A stretch of DNA of 64,000 nucleotides from Paraprevotella xylaniphila YIT 11841 (GTDB taxonomy: Bacteria > Bacteroidota > Bacteroidia > Bacteroidales > Bacteroidaceae). The translations under genes were made by a program, and so were the position numbers. Of the stretch, positions 8,540 to 17,167 are shown piece after piece (position 1 is the first letter of the stretch; every line of letters starts with the position of its first letter). Below the pieces are notes generated by a model. That model saw only the letters and a program-made list of their open reading frames with translations, made no database searches and was not told where the DNA came from. Location of the stretch: NCBI RefSeq assembly GCF_000205165.1, contig NZ_GL883837.1, positions 20,932 to 84,931 on the forward strand, read 5' to 3'.

Positions 8540-10135
8540 ATGAAACGTTACTTCCTGTTACTGTCGTTGAGTTTGGGTCCACTCGTCCCAATGCACGCGC
8601 AATCTTTAGAAGAGTACCGAAGCGAATGGAATGAAAGTTCGGCTAATGTGTCGGACAATATCCGGTATACTAGCCTGAACCCCTCGCGCATCTCTTCTAA
8701 TTCCTACAAAAACAAGGGTGTGGCCAAACTGGACTATACGATTGGACGTGGAAGTTACCGGGCGGTGGATGAAGGTAGACAGTCGGATAATCTCAAGTTT
8801 TATATGGGTGGAATTAAAAACCTGGGCAAGGTAGACGTGTCGGGCTTCATCAGTTACCGTAATTTACAAGAGAAAGACAAGAAGTGGAACTCCACCCTTT
8901 TCCTCAACCCCGATAACCCATTTGTGCTTTGCGATTCAGTGGCAAGCGACGCTACCACGGAATCTTTTGAAATGGGCATGACGGCCTCTTATGCATGGAA
9001 TGAATCCTGGAAAGGGGGAATCTCTATCGGATTGACATTAGGAAGCCTGTCCGACCAGACAGACCCTCGCCCCAAAACCAATACCACCGTCCTGCCTATT
9101 TACGTAGGAGCGGAACACCGGTTGAACTCCCAATGGGCACTAGGTGCTACGGCCGGCATTTCCTTTTATAATTCGGACATCGCCTATACGTTGGTCAACA
9201 CACTCAACAGCCACCGTTATTTCCTGATGAAAGGTATGGGGGACTATTACCGTATCTCGTCGGGTGACGTATCAGGCTACCAACGTGCCTATAAGGGACT
9301 GAATTATACCGGTGCCTTGCAACTTGTATGGGAACCGGAACACAAAAAATACGGGAATTTCACGGAAGTCCGTTATACGCATGTTTCGGAAGAAGCTACA
9401 GACGGAGGTTCTTCCTATAAATTTTACGGAGGAGACTACACTTCGGATGAATGGATGCTACAGAACCGTTTCCTCCTCTCCCCTCACCGTCTGACACGTC
9501 ACCATCTGGTATTGACGGCTTCCTACCATTCCGGAAAAGGTATATGGCGGGACCAGAAAATGATGACAGACACCGAACACGGGAACCTGGTATATTACGA
9601 GACGCTCAGCAAATATAAAATTCAGGATGACCAGCGAATGACCGCCGGACTGGAATATCGCTTCGAACGATTGAAAGACGACAAGCAGGATTTCTTCGTA
9701 GACGCTTTGGCCGCATTCACGTCATCTGCCTATAATCACCAGTTGTCCACCGGAAAAGCCAAACAAACATCCACCTTACTAACCACACAACTTTCTGCAG
9801 GCAAGTTCCTGAAAATCAAATCTGCAGGTTTGGACTTGTCTGTCCATGGCGGTTACCGTATACCGTTGAACCGCACTTACGGAAATGGAAACACCAGAAC
9901 GGCCGATGAAGACATTTCTGCCGTATACACCCGTCCACAATTCGAGTATGCCACTTCCGGACACGCCTTGATAGGGGCTTTGGCACAAGTAGCAATCCCC
10001 CTTCCTAAGAAAATAACTTTAGGCATTTATATATCCACGGATTTCAAGTTCTATAGGGACAAGAACGAATATGATGATACTTTCGACGGTACGAACCGTT
10101 CGCTTTCTACCGCAGGAGTATATTTGCAATTTTAA
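8540..10135 (+). CDS. DUF6850-type outer-membrane beta-barrel protein
   Basis: 531 residues with signal peptide ending MHAQ. The rest alternates hydrophobic and polar residues in strands with aromatic girdles (GSYRAVDEG, KVDVSGFISYRNLQEK) and ends in an aromatic strand TAGVYLQF, the usual C-terminal beta-signal of outer-membrane barrels. The family is of unknown function and is found beside TonB receptor/DUF4876 genes. It begins 58 bp after DUF4876 and ends 11 bp before the first protease, so it belongs to the same operon. It could be an export or import pore for the system; this is inference. Confidence 0.7.
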   Translation: MKRYFLLLSLSLGPLVPMHAQSLEEYRSEWNESSANVSDNIRYTSLNPSRISSNSYKNKGVAKLDYTIGRGSYRAVDEGRQSDNLKFYMGGIKNLGKVDVSGFISYRNLQEKDKKWNSTLFLNPDNPFVLCDSVASDATTESFEMGMTASYAWNESWKGGISIGLTLGSLSDQTDPRPKTNTTVLPIYVGAEHRLNSQWALGATAGISFYNSDIAYTLVNTLNSHRYFLMKGMGDYYRISSGDVSGYQRAYKGLNYTGALQLVWEPEHKKYGNFTEVRYTHVSEEATDGGSSYKFYGGDYTSDEWMLQNRFLLSPHRLTRHHLVLTASYHSGKGIWRDQKMMTDTEHGNLVYYETLSKYKIQDDQRMTAGLEYRFERLKDDKQDFFVDALAAFTSSAYNHQLSTGKAKQTSTLLTTQLSAGKFLKIKSAGLDLSVHGGYRIPLNRTYGNGNTRTADEDISAVYTRPQFEYATSGHALIGALAQVAIPLPKKITLGIYISTDFKFYRDKNEYDDTFDGTNRSLSTAGVYLQF

Positions 10136-10146
10136 GGATTAGTTTT

Positions 10147-12330
10147 ATGAGAAAAAGAAACATCTACTCTATTATCAGCCTGTGGTGCGTGCTATTCTTT
10201 TGCCCTACACTGCACGCCGAACGAAAAGGCTTTGCCGTCGTCATCGACTCCATCAGCTACCAACAGGCTCAACACGAACTGGCTGAATACATCCAGGCAT
10301 TGGAATCCAAACAACATTTCAAAGTCTATACCGTAATCGACCGGTGGGGAATACCGGATTCTATCCGTGCTACTCTCAAAGGTCTGCACGCCCGGCCTCA
10401 CGAAGCCATCATAGGCACCGTTTTTATCGGTGACATCCCCATTCCTATGATTCGCGACGCACAGCATCTTTGCAGTGCGTTCAAGATGAGCCAGAAAATG
10501 CCTTGGCAAGAATCCTCTGTCCCGTCAGACCGTTATTATGACGACTTCTCGTTGCAATTCGACTTTCTGAAACGCGACAGTATAGCCCCATATTATTACT
10601 ATTCATTATCGGCACGGGGAAGTCAGCAAGTACACCCCGATTTGTTTTCCGGACGCATCCGTCCCACCGACGGCGATATACCCGGTTCACGTTACACCAA
10701 GCTCAAAGCTTACTTGCAGAAAGCAACGGAAGCAAAATTGCATCCCGAACGTATGATGTCCGTCTTTGTCTATACAGGCAGCGGCAGCCTGTCAGAATCC
10801 AAAACGGCCCATATCGACGAAATGGCTTCCATGCATGCCCACTTCCCTTCGCTCGCACACCGTCCCAATGCCTACCGCTACATGGACTATTCCGACGAGA
10901 AACTCATCAAACAAAAATTGATGAACGCGCTCATGTCGCCGGACCTGAGCGTGGCTTTCATGCACCATCATGGCGATTACGACACACAGTACCTCAGTGC
11001 TTGGCCCCAACCCTCAACTGCGGAAGAAGCACGCGAGTACTTGCTGCATTGTTACCGCGCCTCCCTGAGCCGTGCCCGGCATTTCGGATATGATACGGAC
11101 AGTATCAGACGAAACTTACAAAGCCGGGACCAGTTACCCGACGCTTGGATGGCAGAGTTGGATGACAGCACTTTGGCAAAGGACGACTCTTTGGAAAGCG
11201 CCATGACCCACATTGTGTTGTCTGATTTCGCCCGCTACGCTTTCCGGCCGAATTGCAGAGTAGCCTTCTGGGACGCCTGTTACAACGGTTCCTGGCATCG
11301 TGAGAGCTGCATTGCCAACGAATACATATTCCAACCGGGAAAGACAATCTGCGGACTGGGAGGCTCTGTCAACGTACTTCAGGACAAGTGGCCGGACCGC
11401 TTTGCCGGCCTGTTGGAACAGGGTGTTATGATCGGATTCCTGAACCAACTCAATCCCGATTTGGAAATGCACGTGGTAGGCGACCCCACTTTTGCATTCC
11501 TTCCGGAACAAGATCACTCTCTTAATGACCTCATCAGTTCCGGCAAGCCGAAAGATTGGAAAAGGTTGCTCCGCCACAGTCTCCATCCGGATATACAGGC
11601 ATTGGCCTTGCACCAATTGCAAGAAAGCAAGGAAGTTTCCGACCCACACCTGTTGGAATATCTGAAAACGTCACCCTACGGAAGTGTCCGCCTGGAAGCG
11701 TTCTTGCTCCTCCAACAACAGCATTCCGACGACTTTGTCTCTGCCATTGAAAACGCGGCATACGACAATTTCGAATTGCTGCAGCGTTTTGCAGTCAATG
11801 CGCTTATCAAAAACGGTGACCCTCGTCTGGCAAATACGCTGGCCGGGAAACTCTGCGACGTAAATACATCGGCGCGAGTGGCATTCAATGCCCTGCAAGG
11901 CGCACAGTTCTTTTCCCGACAGGACCTGCTCCCCGCCGTAGAAGACAAGCTCCGGCAAATGGCTCCCTACGTGGTCCACCCCGGAACTTATGCCGAAAAA
12001 GTATTGAAAAACGCCGGAAACTATGCCGGAAGATGGGACGAAGAGATTGAAAAGCTGTGTAAAGGGGAAATGTCCCGCAAACGTGCTTTGGCACAAATCA
12101 ACTTCATGCGAATCTATTGCCCGCCTTACCTCTTGCCCCAAGTTGCCGATTATGCCGCCACGCTAAAAGACGACGAACTGCTGTTACCGTTACTCGAGGC
12201 TTTGGGATGGCACCGCCAGGCCTATACTTCGGCACAGGTACTCCCCGTAGTGGAAAAACTCATGAAAGACCCTTCCCACTCGGAACAAGTGCGCCAAGAA
12301 GCTCTGAAAACCTACAAACGATTAAAATAA
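10147..12330 (+). CDS. Gingipain/caspase-like (clan CD, C25-related) cysteine protease with HEAT-like tail, copy 1
   Basis: 727 residues. Signal peptide to HA at about 24 (exported). The core up to about residue 450 has the C25-like order: GTVFIGDIPIPMI (residues ~83-95), catalytic-type histidine in H273HHGDYDTQ, catalytic-type cysteine in FWDAC378YNGSW, then CIANEYIF and a closing VVGDPTFAF. The remainder is helical with HEAT-like repeats (DPHLLEYLKTSPYGSVRLEA and similar). No propeptide or T9SS CTD was recognised. It is followed 22 bp later by a close paralogue. Clan CD enzymes cut after a preferred P1 residue (Arg or Lys in gingipains); specificity here is unknown. It could be inactive, but both dyad residues are present. 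Confidence 0.75.
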   Translation: MRKRNIYSIISLWCVLFFCPTLHAERKGFAVVIDSISYQQAQHELAEYIQALESKQHFKVYTVIDRWGIPDSIRATLKGLHARPHEAIIGTVFIGDIPIPMIRDAQHLCSAFKMSQKMPWQESSVPSDRYYDDFSLQFDFLKRDSIAPYYYYSLSARGSQQVHPDLFSGRIRPTDGDIPGSRYTKLKAYLQKATEAKLHPERMMSVFVYTGSGSLSESKTAHIDEMASMHAHFPSLAHRPNAYRYMDYSDEKLIKQKLMNALMSPDLSVAFMHHHGDYDTQYLSAWPQPSTAEEAREYLLHCYRASLSRARHFGYDTDSIRRNLQSRDQLPDAWMAELDDSTLAKDDSLESAMTHIVLSDFARYAFRPNCRVAFWDACYNGSWHRESCIANEYIFQPGKTICGLGGSVNVLQDKWPDRFAGLLEQGVMIGFLNQLNPDLEMHVVGDPTFAFLPEQDHSLNDLISSGKPKDWKRLLRHSLHPDIQALALHQLQESKEVSDPHLLEYLKTSPYGSVRLEAFLLLQQQHSDDFVSAIENAAYDNFELLQRFAVNALIKNGDPRLANTLAGKLCDVNTSARVAFNALQGAQFFSRQDLLPAVEDKLRQMAPYVVHPGTYAEKVLKNAGNYAGRWDEEIEKLCKGEMSRKRALAQINFMRIYCPPYLLPQVADYAATLKDDELLLPLLEALGWHRQAYTSAQVLPVVEKLMKDPSHSEQVRQEALKTYKRLK

Positions 12331-12352
12331 CCCTCATAGAACAAGGAACATC

Positions 12353-14527
12353 ATGAAAAAATTATTATTATCCGTCCTTACTTGCCTGGCTTTTACGGCT
12401 CAAACTGCGGCACGTAACGGATTTGCCATCGTCATAGACTCGGTAAGTTATCAGGAAGCACGGCCTGAAGTGGACGCTTATGCCCGCGCCATAGAACGCC
12501 TACATGGCCTTAAAGTGTACACGGTCATCGACCGGTGGCAGATGCCCGACTCCATCCGTGCCACCCTGAAACATTTGCACGAACAGAAATCCGATCCTAT
12601 CGTAGGGACTGTTTTCGTGGGAGACATCCCCATCGTCATGGTTCGCGACGCACAGCACCTGACCAGTGCCTTCAAGATGAACCAAAAGAATGACCGCCGC
12701 GAATCGTCTGTCCCTTCAGACCGGTTCTACGACGACTTCGGCCTGCAATTCGAGTTTCAGGGGAAGGATGAGGAGAAACCTTATTTTTATTATTCCCTCA
12801 CCCCCCAAAGCAGCCAGAAAGTCTATCCGGACTTGTACAGCGGACGTATCCGGCCTACCGACACGCCCGAAAGCTCCCGCTACCAGAAGCTCAGGGAATA
12901 TCTGACCAAGGCTGTAAGGGAGAAAGAAAGACAACGGACGCTCGGACAACTGTTTTTCTTCGGCGGCCACGGGTATATCTCCGAATCCAAAACCGCCCGC
13001 ATGGACGAGAAAGCGGCTTATTTCGAACATTTTCCCTCATTGGCCGGACGCACCAACCGCATTAGCTATATGGACCACACCGACCACAATCCGGTAAAAG
13101 AACATCTGATGAACGAAATGATGCGTACCGACCTGGATCTGGCCATCTTGCACCACCACGGCTATTTCGATACGGAATACCTGAACGGTACGGCTCCCAT
13201 CCGCACGGTGCGCGAGGCTAAGGAGTTTATCATCCGCAACGTGAGGATGCACGTGGAGGAAGCCCGCGAAAGAGGACGTAATTACGACTCCCTGCGCGTG
13301 GTACTGGAGAAACGTTTCGACCTGCCGTCCACCTGGCTCGGCGACAACCCTCTAGCCGACAGCCTGCGCATCGCCGACTCTACCCTCGTAGCTAACGAAG
13401 ACCTGCATCTGGAGGATTTCAAGATATTCGGCTACCGCCCCAATGTACCCGTCGTAGTGATTGATGCCTGTTTCTGCGGCTCCTTCCACCAGGATGACTG
13501 CATAGCGAACGAATACATCTTCCAGCCGGGCTCTACGGTGGCTGTCATAGCCAATACGGTCAATGCCTTGCAAGACAAATGGTACGACCGTTTCATCGGA
13601 CTGACAGCCCAAGGCGGTTGCGTAGGAGACGTTGTACGCTTTTCCAATCTCCTGGAGTCCCATGTCATCGGTGATCCCACGTTCCGCTTTGCCCCCGTGC
13701 CCGGAAGTGTGGATGTGGACGGCCTGCTGTTGCGAAATAAGGTCTCTTCTTGGAAAAGGCTGTTGAAAAGCCCTTTGCCGGACGTGCAGTCATTGGCCAT
13801 CGAACAGTTGAGAAGAGCCGGTGCGCTCTCGTCAGCCGACCTGCTCCGCATCTATCGTGAATCCCCTTACGGCGTAGTCCGCTTAGAAGCGCTGATGGCC
13901 CTCTCTGCCACCCCCGACGACCATTTCATCACAGCCGTGACGGAAGCCTCGCAGGATGCCTACGAACTGGTACAGCGCCAAGCGATACGCTTCATCGCCA
14001 AAAACGGCGACCGACGCCTTATTCCGGCCCTCATCCGGCTGTCTATCGCCAATAACACCAGCGACCGTTGCAACTTTAATGTCATGACGGCTCTCGCCTG
14101 CTTCCCCAAAGAAGACCTACTCGCCGAATTCGACCGGCAGTTCGATGCGCCATCCGTACAATACCTCGACAAGAACAACCTCCGCGGTAAAATCAGAAAT
14201 ACCATAGCCCACAGTGCCGACCGTCTGACCACCGACATCGACAAGGTGGTGAAGGGCGAAGCCTCAGAAAAAGACCGGACCTTCACCATCCGTGCCCTAC
14301 GCAACACCTTGCCGCACCACAAAGTTCCGGAGTTGTTGGTTTATCTGCAGGACTGCGGAGACGGGAACACTCAAATCTTGCTGCTCGAAGCCTTAGGATG
14401 GCACACCGTTTCCTGCCATGCCGCCGACATCGCGGCGACAGCCTTGAAAATGAGCGAAGACGCATCGCTCCCCGATGCCGTCCGACAGGAAGCCCTGAAA
14501 ACCTACCGCCGCATCCATGAAAAGTAA
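12353..14527 (+). CDS. Gingipain/caspase-like cysteine protease with HEAT-like tail, copy 2
   Basis: 724 residues, collinear with the previous gene over its whole length (shared KVYTVIDRW, PDSIRATLK, SVPSDR, SGRIRPTD, CIANEYIFQPG, SPYG.VRLEA). Signal peptide about 1-21. The dyad is conserved: H267HHGYFDTE and IDAC373FCGSF. The C-terminal third is HEAT-like and ends ALKTYRRIHEK, against ALKTYKRLK in copy 1. The two are an old tandem duplication, because the DNA has diverged. The last 11 bp overlap the start of the C1 protease gene, implying translational coupling. Confidence 0.75.
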   Translation: MKKLLLSVLTCLAFTAQTAARNGFAIVIDSVSYQEARPEVDAYARAIERLHGLKVYTVIDRWQMPDSIRATLKHLHEQKSDPIVGTVFVGDIPIVMVRDAQHLTSAFKMNQKNDRRESSVPSDRFYDDFGLQFEFQGKDEEKPYFYYSLTPQSSQKVYPDLYSGRIRPTDTPESSRYQKLREYLTKAVREKERQRTLGQLFFFGGHGYISESKTARMDEKAAYFEHFPSLAGRTNRISYMDHTDHNPVKEHLMNEMMRTDLDLAILHHHGYFDTEYLNGTAPIRTVREAKEFIIRNVRMHVEEARERGRNYDSLRVVLEKRFDLPSTWLGDNPLADSLRIADSTLVANEDLHLEDFKIFGYRPNVPVVVIDACFCGSFHQDDCIANEYIFQPGSTVAVIANTVNALQDKWYDRFIGLTAQGGCVGDVVRFSNLLESHVIGDPTFRFAPVPGSVDVDGLLLRNKVSSWKRLLKSPLPDVQSLAIEQLRRAGALSSADLLRIYRESPYGVVRLEALMALSATPDDHFITAVTEASQDAYELVQRQAIRFIAKNGDRRLIPALIRLSIANNTSDRCNFNVMTALACFPKEDLLAEFDRQFDAPSVQYLDKNNLRGKIRNTIAHSADRLTTDIDKVVKGEASEKDRTFTIRALRNTLPHHKVPELLVYLQDCGDGNTQILLLEALGWHTVSCHAADIAATALKMSEDASLPDAVRQEALKTYRRIHEK

Positions 14528-15989
14528 ACTCATACCTCTTTTATACATAACCTTGCACCTATGCGCCCAAGGCGCATGGGCGCAAGTCCCCGACGGAAGC
14601 GACATGCACCTGCCGCGCACACCTTTCCGCCTGCAAAGCCGGGCAGAGGTACAGTTACCGCCTGCGGTGGACAATTCCACACGGAAATTCTTTCCACCCA
14701 TATTGGACCAGATGGGCGGTTCCTGCGCCCAGGCTTCCGGCATCGGTTACATGTTCACTTACGAAATCAACCGCCTGCTCGACCGCGACGCACATGCTTC
14801 TGCCGACCATCGCTTCAGCTATCAGTTTTCGTGGAACCTGCTCAATGACGGACAGGACCAGGGCGACTTTGTAGACCAGGGCCTCTACCTGTCTGAGCGT
14901 TACGGCATCATGACCGAACAGGACTACGGCATCTCCGGCACCTACCAATTCAAATGGGCCACGGGATATGACAAATACTACAAGGCCCTGCAATACCGCA
15001 CGCAGGAGGTGCTGACGTTTGCCGACAGCATCCCCCTGATGAAACGCTGGCTCTACGATGCCGGCGACGGCAGCGCGGTGGGCGGTGTGCTCACCTTCTC
15101 GGCCATGAGCCGCAGATGGGATATCGACGACGACTACCAGGGTCCCTCGCTCACCGGCTACCGCTCCTTGCTCAAAAGCCTTGCCACAGACGGGGCACAC
15201 GCTCTCACCATAGCCGGATACGACGACACGGTCGTCTACACCGACGCGCAGGGGACACCGCACACGGGAGCCTTCATCGTGGTCAACTCCTGGGGCACCC
15301 ATAGCCACGACCGCGGACGCTTCTATCTCCCCTACGACTTTTTCCGTGATGCCCGCGTGCCCGAACAGCAACTGGGCAGCACGGTGGAAGCCATCCGCGT
15401 GCGCATCCACCGCCCCCTCGTAGTCTTCCGCCTCGCGCTCGACTTCTCTTCACGCAACGACCTCTCTTTCGGTCTGGCCACGGAAAGCGACGTAGACGAA
15501 CGGGGCATCATCGGCTACCACACCTGCCGGGCTTTCTACAACCAAGGGGGAGACTACCCCATGCAGGGACAATACATGCCCGGAAATATCGAAATAGCCC
15601 TGGACCTGACCGAATACATGACGGAAGAAGGGCGCGGCGGCGAAACATTCTACCTCAATATCCTGCGTGGTTTCAGGGGCAAGGTGAAGGGCACGGGGCG
15701 CGTCACGGCCCTCTCCATCGTGGACTACCGTGGGACGCAGCCCGTGGAATACCCCTACCGTGGCACCCTACCAGTGGAGCTGCGCGACGGCAGCAATCCT
15801 TTCAGCATCCGGGCCGCAGAAGACGCTCCCGTCTCTGCCTCGGCCTTCCGTTACACCGACGAGGCAGGCAACGTGACCGACCGTACCTTCCTCCTGCGCA
15901 CAGCCGAAGGCCGGCAGGCCAAGATACGCTTCGCCAACCCCGACACCGGCAGCCAGACCATCACCCTGCGCTACCGGACGACGGAATAA
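14517..15989 (+). CDS. Papain-like (C1 family) cysteine protease, exported
   Basis: 490 residues. Signal peptide about 1-22 (LCAQGAWA). The catalytic set is in order: oxyanion Gln65 and nucleophile Cys70 in DQMGGSCAQASG, His228 in GAHALTIAGYDD, and Asn257 in VVNSWGTHSHDRG. The Gln-Cys spacing is one residue shorter than in papain. About 190 residues of beta-rich C-terminal sequence follow. The domain begins soon after the signal peptide, so there is little or no propeptide. It overlaps the upstream protease gene by 11 bp and precedes the HmuY-like gene by 27 bp. Likely role: extracellular or periplasmic protein cleavage with its neighbours. Confidence 0.82.
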   Translation: MKSKLIPLLYITLHLCAQGAWAQVPDGSDMHLPRTPFRLQSRAEVQLPPAVDNSTRKFFPPILDQMGGSCAQASGIGYMFTYEINRLLDRDAHASADHRFSYQFSWNLLNDGQDQGDFVDQGLYLSERYGIMTEQDYGISGTYQFKWATGYDKYYKALQYRTQEVLTFADSIPLMKRWLYDAGDGSAVGGVLTFSAMSRRWDIDDDYQGPSLTGYRSLLKSLATDGAHALTIAGYDDTVVYTDAQGTPHTGAFIVVNSWGTHSHDRGRFYLPYDFFRDARVPEQQLGSTVEAIRVRIHRPLVVFRLALDFSSRNDLSFGLATESDVDERGIIGYHTCRAFYNQGGDYPMQGQYMPGNIEIALDLTEYMTEEGRGGETFYLNILRGFRGKVKGTGRVTALSIVDYRGTQPVEYPYRGTLPVELRDGSNPFSIRAAEDAPVSASAFRYTDEAGNVTDRTFLLRTAEGRQAKIRFANPDTGSQTITLRYRTTE

Positions 15990-16016
15990 CCGGAATAACT
16001 TAAAAAGACAGAACGA

Positions 16017-16385
16017 ATGAAAAAACAACTCGCACGATTGATATTCTTCTCCTTTCTCGCAGCAGCCTGCTCCGCCGAGCAACCTCTTACCACCGGCGGA
16101 AGTACGGCAGACCACACGGCCGTCATCCCCAATGCCAAGGGACAATGGACTTACTTCTCGCTCAAGACGCATACCGTGGTAGGCACTTGTGCCATGACCG
16201 ACACCCTCGCCCAACAGGCCTACGCAGCCCGCACAGACTGGGACATCGCCATTGCCGACGGGCGTATACGCACCAACAGCGGCACATCGGGAATCGGAGA
16301 CGGAGGCATAGCCCTCTCGCCCTACGGCTATGAACAGACTGACCCGGACATGACTGTCAAAATTCAAACCGATTCCATACGGTAG
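16017..16385 (+). CDS. Short HmuY-like lipoprotein
   Basis: 122 residues. Signal peptide with lipobox LAAAC (Cys18). The body WTYFSLKTHTVVG...TDWDIAIADGRIRTNSGTSGIGDGG matches the N-terminal half of HmuY-family hemophore-like lipoproteins. Full HmuY is about 200 residues and its heme ligands lie in the second half, which is absent here. Either this is a short family variant or a broken gene; an alternative frame stays open from 16381 to about 16481 but shows no HmuY features. It is the last gene of the operon. Family role: taking up heme from host hemoproteins and passing it to a TonB receptor. Confidence 0.68.
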   Translation: MKKQLARLIFFSFLAAACSAEQPLTTGGSTADHTAVIPNAKGQWTYFSLKTHTVVGTCAMTDTLAQQAYAARTDWDIAIADGRIRTNSGTSGIGDGGIALSPYGYEQTDPDMTVKIQTDSIR

Positions 16386-16459
16386 AGGAATGGCGGAAAG
16401 AATGGCGCTCTAAACCACTTGAAACCAACATGTTGAGAATGGATAAAATTTGTGCGCCA

Positions 16460-16517
16460 AACGAAAAATCATTCGGCTGAGAATGAAAAATCAATCTCAG
16501 GAGAATGATTTTTCGTT
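16460..16517. repeat. Perfect 15-bp inverted repeat forming a 58-nt nested hairpin
   Basis: Outer arms AACGAAAAATCATTC (16460-16474) and GAATGATTTTTCGTT (16503-16517) are perfect complements; inner arms TGAGA (16478-16482) and TCTCA (16495-16499) pair as well, with a 12-nt loop. A GAAAAATCA word also occurs in the loop. It lies in the 331-bp gap between the HmuY-like gene and the V-ATPase operon and may be the operon's terminator or a small palindromic element. Apart from this hairpin and the terminator at 16650, nothing else was seen in the gap. Confidence 0.7.
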
Positions 16518-16649
16518 GGCAGCAGATTGCAGAACCGACATCCTCTGCCTTCCATTCCTGTCAGGTTTTATACATTTCAAACCCAAAGCAGACACGCATC
16601 ATGTCCCAAGCATGGCTCCGGAACCGTCCCACTATCTTCGATGCTTCCC

Positions 16650-16697
16650 AAAACAATCAGGCCGCGCTCGTGGGAGAGCGCGGCCTGACTGTTTTTA
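16650..16697 (-). terminator. Terminator of the V-ATPase operon (possibly bidirectional)
   Basis: Arms at 16650-16669 and 16676-16696 contain the perfectly paired core TCAGGCCGCGCTC/GAGCGCGGCCTGA with A and T runs on both flanks. It lies 20 bp beyond the stop of subunit K and faces the protease operon as well. Confidence 0.88.
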
Positions 16698-16716
16698 TCA
16701 AATACTTGTTTAATCC

Positions 16717-17142
<426 letters not shown>

Positions 17143-17167
17143 CTAAATTTTATTTGTGATTAATTGA

